A stretch of DNA of 64,000 bases from Sporodiniella umbellata (lineage: Eukaryota > Mucoromycota > Mucoromycetes > Mucorales > Rhizopodaceae), in the NCBI GenBank assembly GCA_025677835.1, contig JAIXMR010000111.1, forward strand, positions 30,385 to 94,384, written 5' to 3'. Of the stretch, positions 44,168 through 55,819 are shown piece by piece. Each line of letters opens with the position of its first letter. The first letter of the stretch is position 1. The notes beneath the pieces are model-generated. The model was not told where the DNA came from and made no database searches. It saw nothing but the letters and a program-made list of their open reading frames with translations. A program made the position numbers and the translations under genes.

Positions 44168-44973
44168 TGTAAACAATAAATAAATAAATAATTAATTATA
44201 AAAAAAAAAAAAAAAAGAAAAAAAGGGGGAGGAGGAAAAACAAAGCAAAAATCCGTCTTTTTCTTTCTTTCTTTTTTTTTTTTTTTTTCTGCTTTAGCTG
44301 TCAAAAAAAAAAAAAAAAAAAAAAAAGTTAAAGAACAAGAAAATAAAATAAAAAAAGTGGCCAATAAATAAGAAAAGCGGAAGTTCAAAGCTGATATGGG
44401 TGTGTGCTGTCGTCTCATGTGAACACGTTGAGAGTGGAAGGTCCTCTTTGGAAACAGCCACCAGTGTGGGTGTGACCTCTGACAGCCAATCAGAGAGCAT
44501 AGGATAGAAAAGAGCGACGTTGTCCTGTCCTACCCCAACGTGTGTCTCAGCATAGATTTGGGTGGGAGAAAGTCAAACGGTACAGATGTGGGAAAGCCAG
44601 AACAAAGCTGAAAAGAATAGGACAAAAAGAGTGAAATGAACCTTGGATCAAGACAAACTTACAGAAAGGCGATCTGCACGTGTGAAAAGACGATGAATAA
44701 GAAAGAGGGATGGAAGAATCCGTTCTCTTGATTGGCAAAAATGAGACTGAGTGTAACCCTTTTTTTTTTTTTTTTTTTTTTGAATGGGTCGTTTCGTCAT
44801 GTGTAGACCGTCCAATCGTAGACCAGACTTGAATCGAGTGACCTTTTATTTCCTCTTTTGGTCAACCGTTCAGTGCCACACACATTGGCCCGCCGTCTCA
44901 ACACCTTGGCGATAGGCGTCTCTTCTGAAGAGCCTTTGGCACGTTTTTCAAATCAAACCTTTACAAGAGGGCC

Positions 44974-44974
<1 letters not shown>

Positions 44975-45020
<46 letters not shown>
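44975..45020. repeat. Poly-T run of about 46
   Basis: Uninterrupted T tract in the middle of the GIT1/DUF336 divergent spacer. Confidence 0.85.
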
Positions 45021-45654
45021 CGTTTTATTTCTGATTTTGTTTTGGATTTCCGGTCAGATCCGGTCCAATGAACCGTGAGAAAAGAAAGTCAAAGCCAAAA
45101 TCGGTTGAGGTGGATTGATTTCATCCAATCAACCCAGTGCAATCGATATTGATGCCTTTGGAAACAAGACGTTGTGGGTGTAGAAAGCGCGTGCGACTCC
45201 CACGCAAAGCGTCACACAGAATTTTTGGAAACACCAGATTGGAAACCAGTACGGATCCAGTCTTCACTAGCTCCGTCACTCGTTCAGAATCCAATCAGAA
45301 TCCTTGTCTCGACCGGGATTCTTTTCTTGAAGGCCAACCCTTCTTTTGAATCAATGCCCTTCCCAGGATGGAGGGTGACGTCTACCTTCATCCAATCGAG
45401 AGGCCCGTGCATCCAACGCGCAACAAAACAAAAAAAAAAAAAAAAAAAAAAACGGCCAGACTTTCCTTGTTCACGCTTTCATCTACAAACATGTTTTTTT
45501 TTTTTGACAAGCACTGTCTGTGGCCAACCATGGCTAGGTTCTAAAAGGATTGTCAATACTCTCTCTTGTGGATAGAAAAAGTCACGACCGCGTCCATGGC
45601 TGTGGATGGATCGAAAACAAAAGCAACGGCCATTCGTTTTTTTATGTTTTTAAC

Positions 45655-45784
45655 CCAATTCTTTACCCCACCCAATTCTTTACTCACTTTTTAACCCAAT
45701 TTTTATCCCAATTCTTTACTCACTTTTTAACCCAATTTTTATCCCAATTCTTTACTCACTTTTTAACCCAATTTTTAACCCAAT
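45655..45784. promoter_or_regulatory. CCAAT-box array in a 36-bp tandem repeat
   Basis: Three tandem copies of a 36-base unit (45671-45706, 45707-45742, 45743-45778) with flanking partial copies. CCAAT occurs at 45655, 45672, 45696, 45708, 45732, 45744, 45768 and 45780, so from the second site on the spacing is 24/12/24/12/24/12. The array ends 18 bases before the ATG of the DUF336 gene. CCAAT is the site of the HAP/CBF (NF-Y) complex. Confidence 0.8.
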
Positions 45785-45802
45785 TTTTCTTTCCCCTCTC
45801 GG

Positions 45803-46432
45803 ATGGTAAGCCTACAAGAATTATTAAAACAAGAAGAGGTGTGTCAGTTCAGTCAGTTTACTTCAAAAAACGCACTTGACTTGGGTCTCTTGCTGCTTGA
45901 AAAAGTGCAAGTCTATAACAAACCGGTGGTGATCGACATCACTCTGAATGGCCGTCAGCTCTTCCATTATGCCATGCAGGGTACGAATGCGGATAACGAT
46001 GAATGGGTGCGCCGTAAAAAGTAAACACCAAAAAAAAAAAAAAAAAAAAGTGCAAACGATTCATCTTTTGTTTCTATTTAGCAACGTTGTGAACCGATTC
46101 AGTCACTCAAGTTTCTATATGGGCCAATCGATAGAAAGCCAAGGAAAGACTTTACGCGAGAAATATTACGTAAACTCTATCGACCGTGCTATCCACATCC
46201 ACTCACACACCCTCCCATTAGATTAATGAGGAAGACTACGCAACGCATGGAGGTGCTTTCCCCTTGATCATTAGAAACGTAGGTGTCGTGGGCACCATCA
46301 CCGTCTCGGGTTTAGCACAGCAGGTAACTATTAAACCCTAACGCGGCGTATCTCACCTCGTTTTAGGACGATCACAACTTGGTAGTCGCTTCCATCCTAG
46401 AGTTCACAAAGCAAGCAGACCGTTTCCAGTAA
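45803..46432 (+). CDS. YBR137W-like DUF336/HbpS-type protein
   Basis: Exons 45803-46020, 46082-46169, 46222-46323 and 46367-46432 give 157 residues, the usual length of the family (bacterial UPF0303, yeast YBR137W). Seen: [20 protein letters not shown], the beta strand [17 protein letters not shown], the loop [17 protein letters not shown], and the conserved glycine-rich HGGAFPLII followed by [15 protein letters not shown]. The fold is that of haem-degrading HbpS-like proteins; the yeast homologue has been connected with cell stress and tail-anchored protein delivery. Exact function is unsettled. The unusual CCAAT array directly upstream points to strong HAP-type control. Confidence 0.85.
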
Positions 46433-46925
46433 TAAAGAAAGGGCACGCTTTGGTGTAACCTGTCTTGTCAGTTGGATCCATCAGATAACCCTGTTGTCAT
46501 TCCAATGCTTCTTTTAGTATCACCCTTTTCTTTTCTTTGGCTTTTTTTTAAAAAATACTTTTTTCATGGATTCTTTCACGCTTTTTTTTTTTAAAAAAAA
46601 AAAAAAAGTCTATACCACAGAAACGGATGGCGTGTTTCTTGACTTCACCAGTCGTACAAACACAAACCATGCCTTTCCTACCCGTTTAGCTCAGGCAAAA
46701 ATGGACAGGCGACTTTTTTGGTGATGGTTTTTCTTCGGTGTTCAGAAAATCCACCCTTGGATGAACTCCACTCTTGATGATAGGCTCCTTTTATTCAATT
46801 ATTTAAGAATCCGTTAGAAGCACCTATACAAAAAAAAAAAAAAAAAAAATTTGCTTTCTCTCTCTTTTTTTTTTTTATTATTATTTATTAAAAAAATAGA
46901 TTCTTCAAAACAAGGCTCGTTTTTG
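46433..46925. other. Spacer upstream of permease gene
   Basis: Contains A/T runs (46581-46607, 46829-46851, 46866-46876). No coding exon identified, but an in-frame open stretch from about 46851 to the permease ATG leaves a further 5' exon possible. Confidence 0.5.
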
Positions 46926-48479
46926 ATGAATGAAGGCATTGATTATGAAACACCAAACGGTTCACAACACAAAACAGAAGATGAAATCCTTGCTTCTTTT
47001 GGTTACAAGCAGGTAGATTGGCTTTGTCTGCACAACCCCATACACTAAACAACAAGTCCAATAGGAAATGAACAAGACAATGTCTACTTTATCCAATTTC
47101 TCAATTGCTTTTGGATGTTGTTCGATCTTGTCTGGATTGACACCTGTAAATACACACACACATATAGATACACACACATATACACACACACACACATTGC
47201 AGAAAGGCTGGAAAAGTAATCAGAGAATTTATTTTATAGATGTGGGGTGACGCCATGATGTCTGGCGGGTCGATTGCTATTATCTGGGGATGGATTCTGG
47301 TTTCTTTCTTTACGTTTGGTGTGGGCCTATCGTTAGCCGAGATCTGCTCGGCCTATCCAGTGACAGGAGGACTCTATATTTGGGTCTCTCGTCTTGCGCC
47401 ACCCCAATGGGTACCCGTGATGTGCTGGTTGACAGGTTGGTGTAACTGGCTTGGCCTGACGGTGGCCATTACTTCGGCTGACTTGGGTTTGGCTCAGTTT
47501 ATGGCTTCGATCATTGGCATTCGCGATCCGGATTATAACGCCGGTATTTACTGGCAGTACGGCATCTTTCTGGTGATTGCCGTCATCCATGGCGTTATTA
47601 ACTCTATGCACGTCAAATACAATGGCTTCTTTAACCAAACATCGCTTTTTTGGCATCTCATCGGCACCTTGTTGATCATCATCGTCTGCTTGGTCTTGAC
47701 CCCCAACAAGCCTTCCGCCCAATGGGTCTTTACCCACTTTGAAAACGACACTGGCTTCTCTTCTAGCTCTTATGCATTCCTCATCGGCCTCCTTCAATCC
47801 CAATACACCCTCTCGGGTTTCGATAGCGCAGCACACATGTCTGAAGAAACACGCGATGCAGCGCGTTCCGCCCCGCGTGGGATCCTTTACGCTATCGGCG
47901 CTGCTGCCATCACCGGCTTTGTCTTTATGCTCTCGATCAATTTCTGCGTTCAGGACTTTCAACGACAGGTGGTCGAGACTTCCCTCAGCCCTCAAATGAC
48001 CCAAGTCTTTCTGGACGGCGTCGGTTACTCCTGGACCGTGCTCTTTACCGTCATCGTCATGGGCGCCATGTTCTTTTCCGGTTCCGCCTTGACCCTCGGT
48101 AGCTCTCGTATGGTCTATGCCTTTGCCCGCGATGGCGCAACCCCTTGGAGTTACTGGCTTTCCAAAATTCATCCAAAGACTCAGACCCCTATCTATGCTG
48201 TCTGGGCTAACATCCTCTTTGCCTGTGTCATCGGCTTACTCTATATTGTAAACACCACTGCCTTTAACGCTATCGTCTCGGTCAATACCATCGCTTCCTC
48301 TATGGCTTACTTTATTCCAATCGCCTTGAGATTAACAACCGCTAGAAATCATTTCAGAAAAGGCCCTTTCAACCTTGGCCCTTTCTCTGATATCGTTAAC
48401 CTTATCAGCTGTCTTTGGATCTTGTTCACCTCTTTCTTGTTCGTCTGTCCTACTCAATATCCTGTCACTGGAGGTACTT

Positions 48480-48517
<38 letters not shown>

Positions 48518-48714
48518 GTAAATAGCTAAACGCCTTCCCTTTTTATATAGAAAACATGAACTATGCTTCTGTCATCTTTGTCTTTGTCATCGCTTCCTCT
48601 TTGCTCTATTATTACTTTTACGCAAGAAACTGGTTTAAAGGACCCGGAAGCTACAATACCGCAGACACTTTGGTGGATGAAACCGATTTTATGATTCGAA
48701 GCTGTGCTAAATAG
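46926..48714 (+). CDS. APC-family amino-acid/choline/GABA permease
   Basis: Exons 46926-47012, 47065-47145, 47240-48473 and 48551-48714 give 521 residues, with about twelve membrane helices. Seen: DEILASFGYKQ and EMNKTMSTLSNFSIAFGCCS (the family N-terminus), GLSLAEICSAYPVTGGLYIW, the helix-6 region SGFDSAAHMSEETRDAARSA with the conserved 'EET' charge cluster, and SSRMVYAFARDGATPWSYWL. This is the HNM1/UGA4/BAT1 branch of the APC superfamily; whether the substrate is choline, GABA or another amino acid cannot be read. Intron 2 carries a (CA)n run and intron 3 about 33 T. The helix-rich exon 3 is more GC-rich than neighbouring DNA. Confidence 0.88.
47151..47197. repeat. (CA)n microsatellite
   Basis: CA-rich alternating run interrupted by TA steps, located in intron 2 of the permease gene. 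Confidence 0.75.
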
Positions 48715-48779
48715 TATGGATCGATGAACTCTATATTACCTTTTCTATACTCGTTTATAGATGTAGATAGAAAACAGCA

Positions 48780-48783
<4 letters not shown>

Positions 48784-48810
<27 letters not shown>
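48784..48810. repeat. (AT)n microsatellite
   Basis: Alternating AT run of about 27 bases in the 121-base gap between the convergent permease and NUP88-like genes. Confidence 0.8.
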
Positions 48811-48813
<3 letters not shown>

Positions 48814-48835
48814 CGTTTATTAGAACAAGATTTTA

Positions 48836-51454
48836 TTAAACCAAGGCTTCTAAATTTTTGATTTTTTGAACAATCTTTGGAACAGATTCAGACAGCCCGT
48901 CCACATTAGCCCGGATGGCCTTGAGTTGAGTTTCAGACATGTGTATAGGATTAAATCTACGTTCTTTGTTGGATTGAAGACGAAGTTTATCCAGCTGTTG
49001 TTTCAACTGTTGTACTTTAGAGGCATAGCCTGAGGAACCATGGATTTGATCCGAAATCTTGTTAAGTTTCTCGGTCCATTCCTTTTCCAACTTTTCATCC
49101 CGTCGGTTGCAAATATCACCCAACTGTTTTTCCACACGCAATACCAATTGAGCATGTCGGTCTTGAATCGCCTTGATAGAGTCCTCTTGTGCTTTCTTGG
49201 CCTCGGCTGAATGGACAGATTGATAGACATGATACATTTTCACCAGACACTTGATTTGGTTTTCAAATTCTTTTTGTTGCAGTCCTAATCTAAAGAGACA
49301 CGGTTTCCATCAGTAGTCCAACACTGGCTTACCCTTACCTTTCTTTGCTTTTAACCGCCACTCGATGTAAAGCATCCGAGTCTTGTTTGATTTTGTTTGC
49401 AAACCTCTTGAAAAGTGCCAACGAATCCTCATTGATCATCAAGTGCTGCGAATCTTCCAGTTGGTTGGGTACAACAATCTGTGTATGCGTTGGAAGGTAA
49501 TCCGGTCTTTGGGGTTGTTCGTAAAGAGGCAAAGGCAGCAGGGACTCGTACGTGACTTGTCGATCGATGGCAATATGCTTTAGTTGATCTTTAAAGGTAT
49601 GTTTGGGTGTGGGCTGTGATGGCTCGGGTACATGAAGATCCATACAGACCAAATGACTGTCTAAAGTAATCGCTACCAGACGGTGACACAAGTAGCTATT
49701 GTTCATCCAACATACACCTACCACAGGCGAATAGGCTTCGTATAAAGGCGCTGTGTTGATCAAAAATCGAACGTCCGATGTCTTCTTTTCCTCTAACCAT
49801 CCCTTCATCTCTTTCCTTTCCATGCTCTCCTTTAACCGGTCCACCCACCCTTGGGTCTCTATCGCATGGACACCCCCTGCATGGTACGCATAAAAAATCG
49901 TTTTATCAAGCGAGTGCGTCACCAATCGAACTGAATGAGATGCAGGACCATGTTGGTTTTGAACATCAATCGATTCATACAGTAAAGCAGTCAGGCTGGA
50001 TTCTTTCTGTGACAGTACATCGCTCGACTATCACATAAAGAGTAAATAAATGCCTGCTGGTTTCAATAAAAACATTACCTTGGCTGTTGATTCCCATTGG
50101 GCCATGACTGCTGTCGTCAAAATATAGTTGTGGATCTTGCCGTTGGAAAAGGCAAGTGCAAGTAGATGAACAGATTCAGAAGCAATATGTAGCAGGTCCG
50201 TCACTTGTACACCGCTGGGCAGTTCTTGAGAACGGTTAATCAAGAAAGGCCCTTGTCTTTTGACACCCGATTTCGACGCATGGGATACGCTTTGATAGTC
50301 GCTACTCATCTCGCTAATCTTGATTGAGTTGAATAGGTTCTTTAGCCATGCATTTTGCTCTCTGTAAAGAGATTGATCTGACTCTGTTTCTTTGAATTCA
50401 GCTAAAGAAAGCAAGTTCTTTAATTGTTTTTGGTGAACAAGACTACAATCGATTGTTAAATACAAAACAAAAAAAAATCTCTTTCTTTAAAACCTTTCAA
50501 AGGGAATCACAGGACATATTGAATACATATCTCCATTGCAAAGAGCATAGTATACTGTAAAAGGCTCCCAATAACTCTGCTCTTGACTCTGACCACCCAA
50601 CGTAAAAGTGGCTACATTATGTCCAGAGGCTAAAGTATGTTTGTTCTCTTCTTTATTGCTACTTTTTGTTGTTGATAATTCAAAAGATTGTTCGGGCTCC
50701 TCAATGTCCATACTCACATCATAGATTCTTTTGTTTTTGAAAAAAAAAAAAAAAAAAAAAAAAAAAAGATGAATAAACATTTGAAAAAAAGGGAAGTTCT
50801 GTATCAATACAAAGGTATATATTTATCTATTTACCTCAATACACTATCTGAATCAAGTACAACCAAATGAGTATGCGTTTTACTCAAAGGATGCCAGTCA
50901 ACTTTCAATAATTGTAACTTTTGATGATATTTTTTGCCTACAGCCAGAGTACGACAATCCACGGTTCGACCTAACAAAACATCGCCAAAACCTTGACGAG
51001 GTAAACAAACAACAACAAGAGCGTGCAAACCCACGACAGATAATAGGCGTCCGTTAGCGTTGGGCTTTAGAGCGTGAATGTTAAAGTCGATTTCTGGTGT
51101 GTCCAACAACTACAACAATAAAGAAAAAGAAAATGGCGCGTAAAGATTCTATGCATTGAAAACAAAAGGGTTGTTTATAATCACCTTGTAAGGAACAGAA
51201 GAATAAAGAAGCTGTTGGTCATTTTCTTTGGCATGAGTTTCCTTAAAGTCGGTCAGGTTAAGTACTCTGATTTTTGAGCCTACTGCGACAAACAGATCGT
51301 TGTCACGCAAGGTCATTGTACATTTATGGTGCTGTAAGATGAATTGTCCAACACTATTGTCTGTCTTTTGGGGTGCTGCGCATTGTTTCTCGTCGACCTT
51401 AAAAATAGGGTGCTTTATAAGGCATTCAAGCCAATTATCAGTGGTGCTAGTCAT
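48836..51454 (-). CDS. NUP88/NUP82-like nucleoporin
   Basis: Cytoplasmic-side nuclear pore protein acting in mRNA and ribosome export with NUP214 and NUP62-type partners (family knowledge). Exons 51454-51185, 51109-50835, 50727-50494, 50442-50079, 50027-49339 and 49289-48836 give 761 residues, the length of NUP88. The first 480 residues form a beta-propeller-like series (LFVAVGSKIRVLNLTDF, VDWHPLSKTHTHLVVLDSDS, YYALCNGDMYSICPVIPFER, YAYHAGGVHAIETQGW). The last 200 are coiled coil (QDRHAQLVLRVEKQLGDICN onward), ending MSETQLKAIRANVDGLSES, which is typical of NUP88. Intron 3 uses the weak donor GTTTTA. Confidence 0.83.
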
Positions 51455-54400
51455 TATTAAATAAACAAAAAGTGTACAAGTTTTTTTTTTTTTTTTTTTC
51501 AGTATGCTTATTTTTTTTTTTTTTTTTACAAGTCCGGCGTAATTGTCGCGTCTTGTTGGCATATGCTCCGGACCGAAAGCTGTCTCACGCGCTACTCATA
51601 TATATATATTTATATATACATGCGAACAATACCCTACTTGTATTCCTATCAAACAGACCTTCCTATTGTACAAGACTTTTGTATGAAAGAAAAAAAAGCG
51701 AAACAAGTATAGTTTAGCTTTGTACAAAGCTTTTGCATACCAATTGTTCGAAAACTATCCTTGCACATTACTACAAATAACAAAACTGATCTAAAAAAAA
51801 ACACGGCTATAACTTTGATCTATGTCTAGTATTTGATTCTATCAGTAAATAACACGTACAAAAACCCTATGGATTTTTTATGAGCAAAGTTTAACCACCA
51901 GAATTCGCTTCTCTTATTAATTTATTACTTCGATCTATTTCTGTAGACTTTTGTCACTTTTCATTCAAATAACATAAAAACGCGCCAATTGTTTTTCCGC
52001 CACAAGCTTGATCAAACAACCGTAAGAAAAAAAAAGATATTACAACAATAAAAGAATAAAATGGCATTTGTAATTTTTAAAAAGTATATTCGTTTGTAAA
52101 ACCCACCAGAAAGCTGGCAATTACAAACAAATTACAACAAAACTGTTGTCAATAAACAGCCCGACATGCTACCACTTTTATTTTATTTTTTTCTTTTCCT
52201 TTTTTTTTTTTTTTTTTTTTGGTGTGTAGGGGTCAACCAAAAAAAAAACAGCTAGCGCTATATACGAAAGAGCTCAAAGATCATGTTGTTTGCCCTATTT
52301 TGTTCAAGTTCAAGCGCTATTTCGAGCTCTAGAGTAAATGTTGATATATCATAAAATACAAAGTCTGTTCTCGAAAAATACAAAGCGTGCGTGATAGCTC
52401 TAATGACTCAATCTTTGTTATCAAATTTTGAAAAGAAAAGCAGACTTAACTGCTGTGGGATTTTGTTGCACTCTAAAAGAAGAACGGTATTGTTTTATTC
52501 TACATAGCCGCTCTAATTGATGCCATTGTGTCTCAAAAGGTAAATATTGTATTGAACAATTGTTTGCAGCAAAAGCTATTCATCACTCTTTCTAATGCTA
52601 TAGCAGTATTGTTTTATTTCACTTGTAAAGACAAAATTTGGCGAGAAAAGAAAAGAAGAGAACAACAACAGCTTTAAAAAAATAGGTTTATAATAGACAT
52701 CCGGTTTTTTTTTTTTAAAAAAAAAAAAAAGATTTAGCGACGCCTATGTTCTTGACAACAAAGTGTGATCTTTCCTTACATTGATCGAATGACCGTTGTT
52801 GTTGCTCCCCTATTTTTGTTTTGTTCCACTGTATTATCCAGCTAGCCAAAAGTCAAAAGATTATATAAACACTGATGAATGGCCAATATCACTAGACCTA
52901 TGCAGGCTTGTATTGTAAGGAGATGTCAGTAGTATCTTTTGTGAAACCATCGGCTTTGCTGTTAGCGCCTACATTTGGTTATTTCGCTATTAGAAACGTT
53001 AAGAGATTACCCCTAAAAGGTGCAACATGAGTTTGAAGTTGAATTTTTCGGATTTGGCTGAATGCGATCCTATTGAATAGTTGATGGCATTCTTTTTCGT
53101 TTTCAAAAATAGGATTATTAAATATAAACCTGTTTTTTTTTTTTTTTTTTTTCAGAGAGAAGAGCGGCTTTGTATTGTGTACGCTTTCAGCTGGGTTTCT
53201 TTTAAGAAAAAGTAGGGATAAGGCTTTTGTTTTGTTTAGCCAAAGGGGACAAAGACAGTTTCTCAAAAGCAATACTCGCCTACTTGTCAGCTCTACAATG
53301 TGTGTTTTTATAAATCGTTTCCCAAAAGAAAAAAAAAACACGATTTGTGGATTGGTGGTTGTAGTACTACTGTGCTTCTTTTTTCGTTCGATCTTGAAGG
53401 ATTACACAAGAAACAAGTTTTGGTGTCTTTGAAATAAACATCATGTTTTTCTCATTTGCTTTTCTTTGTCTCTAAGAATGATGGAAGATAAACTTTAGGA
53501 GCTCAAGAGTCGAAAGAAAAGCAATAAAGTATTTTATAAATCAGAGATAAACTGAAGAGATATCGATAGAGAGTCACAGTCAATCGAAAACCCTTTTTGA
53601 GATTGTCTTGTCTCCCTAAATTTTTTAGATCGGCAGGTGGATCGAATGAGAGTACAAAGAGCCGAATCAGAAAAGAGGAAATGTATTTCAAGGCATTTAG
53701 ATTGGCCTTTACTTTTTGGATGAAAATAGAGCAAAAGGGGCTGCGATATATCAGTAGCAATCGAATTCAAATGTTTGTGAGCGTCATTCTTTTGGCCTTG
53801 ATTCAAGTGTGTATGTAGTGTTCTGATCGTACTGACCATATATTGACTGTGCATGCAACCATCGATAAGGTTTTATTAGAAAAGAAAGGAGGCAAATTCC
53901 ATATCCTTTTGACATAGAAAAGAGCTGCGATCAAGACAATATAAAGGCAAATGAAGGCCTATAGAACGTTTGTCGCAATACAGATTGTTTCTACACAGTA
54001 TAAGTGATAGCAGCTGCAGCAAATTTCAAAGACGATTGAGCAGTATGCGTGGTACAAGCAGTGGAAACGCGGATTCCGATTGCTTCTTACGTCTACTGCT
54101 ACAGGCATCTTGGGGCCGGCGAACCCATTCAGGGGGAGGAGAAAAGCAAGCAGACAGTTTGCATCGGAAGGGATAGATGGATACCGGAGGATCGGGATCG
54201 GAATCGGGTGCATTGCAGAACAGTCTTTGAAAAGTTCTGCTATTGACGAAATCTGACTTCTTCCATTGTATCCGAGTAAATGTAAGGCTTTATGTTGGTA
54301 AGTCTATAAGACCCGTACTCTTAAAGAAGAATTCGGTCTCTGCTACTATTCAACGGACATACCTTTAGAACGACATTTACACTCGGCCTATCTACGCATA

Positions 54401-55121
54401 AAACCAAAGAAAAACGATCTGGTATATACAAATAGATGGCGGTACAAGCATTTATAAGATGTTTGATTCGAACGGGCACTGTACTTTACGTTGGGTTGTA
54501 ATCCGGACTTTAGAGGTGACGGTCGTCCAGCCGCTCTCCTGTACCGATCTTGACTGTTTCAGAGCAGTGTAAACGTTGGGTGATAGCAAAAGGTATAGGG
54601 ATACAGCTTGATGTACGCGTATGCATGTGTCATCGTGTGGCCAATAGAACAGCTGCCCTGGTTGCTTTGAACAGCTAGGACTTTACAGCCCGTATGGGCC
54701 TTGGATACGATCCGCGTTCTTCGTTCTATGTTTTGGATCGACGATCCCAAGTGACTTTTTTTCTTTAGGGAACGAGTATCCCTCTGCGCATCCCAAGCCG
54801 TCTGTTAGGCTATGCCATGCTCTTGGGAAGTGTGGCTTGACGCAAGAACAAGCACTGTCTTAAACCGTCTTTATTTTATTTTTACTAAGATCAGCAACTA
54901 AAATAAAGAATCCGGCTGCTGTATGTATTACTTTTTATGAGAACACTCTTTTTAAAAATAGAGTCTGGAGGTTCTGGGCCAGAATGCGCACAGTGAGCAG
55001 CCAATTCCACATATAGCTATTTACTAAAAAAAGAAGAAAAAACTGTAAATTGCACGTTGAAAAGGTAGCTTGTCTAGAGCGAGAGGCTTTTAACAGAACA
55101 GATTTGTTCTCTCAAGAGAAT
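51455..55121. other. Gene-poor 3.7-kb region
   Basis: Mostly AT-rich with homopolymers (51481-51499, 52202-52220, 53131-53152). From about 53600 to 54750 the GC content rises and protein-like but non-joinable frames appear on the plus strand: 53664-53815, 54030-54250, 54312-54440 and 54440-54570. I cannot make a single spliced gene from them. No rRNA or tRNA signature. Confidence 0.4.
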
Positions 55122-55501
55122 TCAATCGCCTCCATTTTTTTCTTTTTGGGACCTGGCCAGATTCGCCATCCGCTCTTTCACGTACTGGCCTGACGATACT
55201 TGCTTGGCGAGCTTGGTTTCTATCCAGACTGACTCCTTCTTGTTGGGCTCGCTATATATCGCCTGTACTGCCTTTTTGAAGGCTTTCTGAGAGATGAATC
55301 TCCACGTGTAGATATCTAGGCGTGTGCTATGTTGTCAATGAAAACACAAAGGATGGTCCGTGTGCCAAAGTCACACCATGCAGGAGAAAGTCAATGGCTC
55401 CGGGAGAGTCGACGCTATTCACGTGTGACCTGGTCCAAAAGGAATTGAAAACCGAACCTCAGCAGAGACGTAGATAAAGGCGTTGAATAACAAGCCGCCA
55501 T
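55122..55501 (-). CDS. Candidate 82-residue protein, unrecognised
   Basis: Two exons, 55501-55458 and 55326-55122, give 82 residues starting MAACYSTPLSTSLLS. The second exon has clear coding character: LDIYTWRFISQKAFKKAVQA, IYSEPNKKESVWIETKLAKQ and a basic hydrophilic end. A tyrosine-arginine rich first helix recalls small mitochondrial LYR-type assembly factors, but the LYR triplet itself is absent, so I do not assign the family. The first exon and its GTTCGG donor are the weak part; the start may lie elsewhere. The gene sits alone between a gene-poor region and the RGS gene. Confidence 0.5.
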
Positions 55502-55819
55502 GGTTCTAGCAAGGCACGGTGCAGCCCAAAACGAAGAGTTATTTTTTCTTCTGCTTCAAATTCCTGTTTTTTTGTGTTACATAAACAGAAGGATTGAACC
55601 AATTGACAGCAGCTCTTTTATTTCTCCTTTTAGTTTCTTTTCTTTTTTTTTTTTTTTTTTGGGCTATTTATTGCTTTCTTTCCACCACTCTGACCTAACC
55701 TCTTGCTTCTCTTTCCATTTTGATTCGTATATTCATAACGCAGTATCTCCATCGTGCGTGTGTATCAACCAAAAACTATTTATTCTTTGAAACCATCGTC
55801 TGTTTGTTTTGGCATAGAC

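Larger units (their letters stand above)
44168..45802. other. 1.6-kb divergent promoter region rich in CCAAT boxes
   Basis: Lies between the GIT1-like transporter (minus) and the DUF336 gene (plus). Plus-strand CCAAT motifs occur near 44485, 44810, 45065, 45123, 45291 and 45391, besides the array at 45655-45784. It also holds homopolymers (44305-44326, 44759-44780, about 46 T at 44975-45020, 45431-45451). The part from about 44400 to 45640 is richer in G+C than most spacers but shows no gene I can assemble. Confidence 0.55.

Noticed and set aside
45137..45575. Overlapping ORFs of 70 and 133 codons upstream of the DUF336 gene
   Set aside because: Run into a poly-A tract, have no recognisable domain and lie in a CCAAT-rich promoter region.
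45671..45778. Short direct repeats as a possible CRISPR array
   Set aside because: The copies are contiguous with no spacers, and the genome is eukaryotic.
47333..48172. 279-codon ORF on the minus strand
   Set aside because: It is the antisense shadow of the large permease exon; composition is that of a reversed membrane protein and no start context or splice support exists.
54470..54482. GTTCGAATC on the minus strand, a perfect tRNA B-box match
   Set aside because: The flanking bases cannot form a T-stem and no A-box or acceptor stem lies at the right distance.
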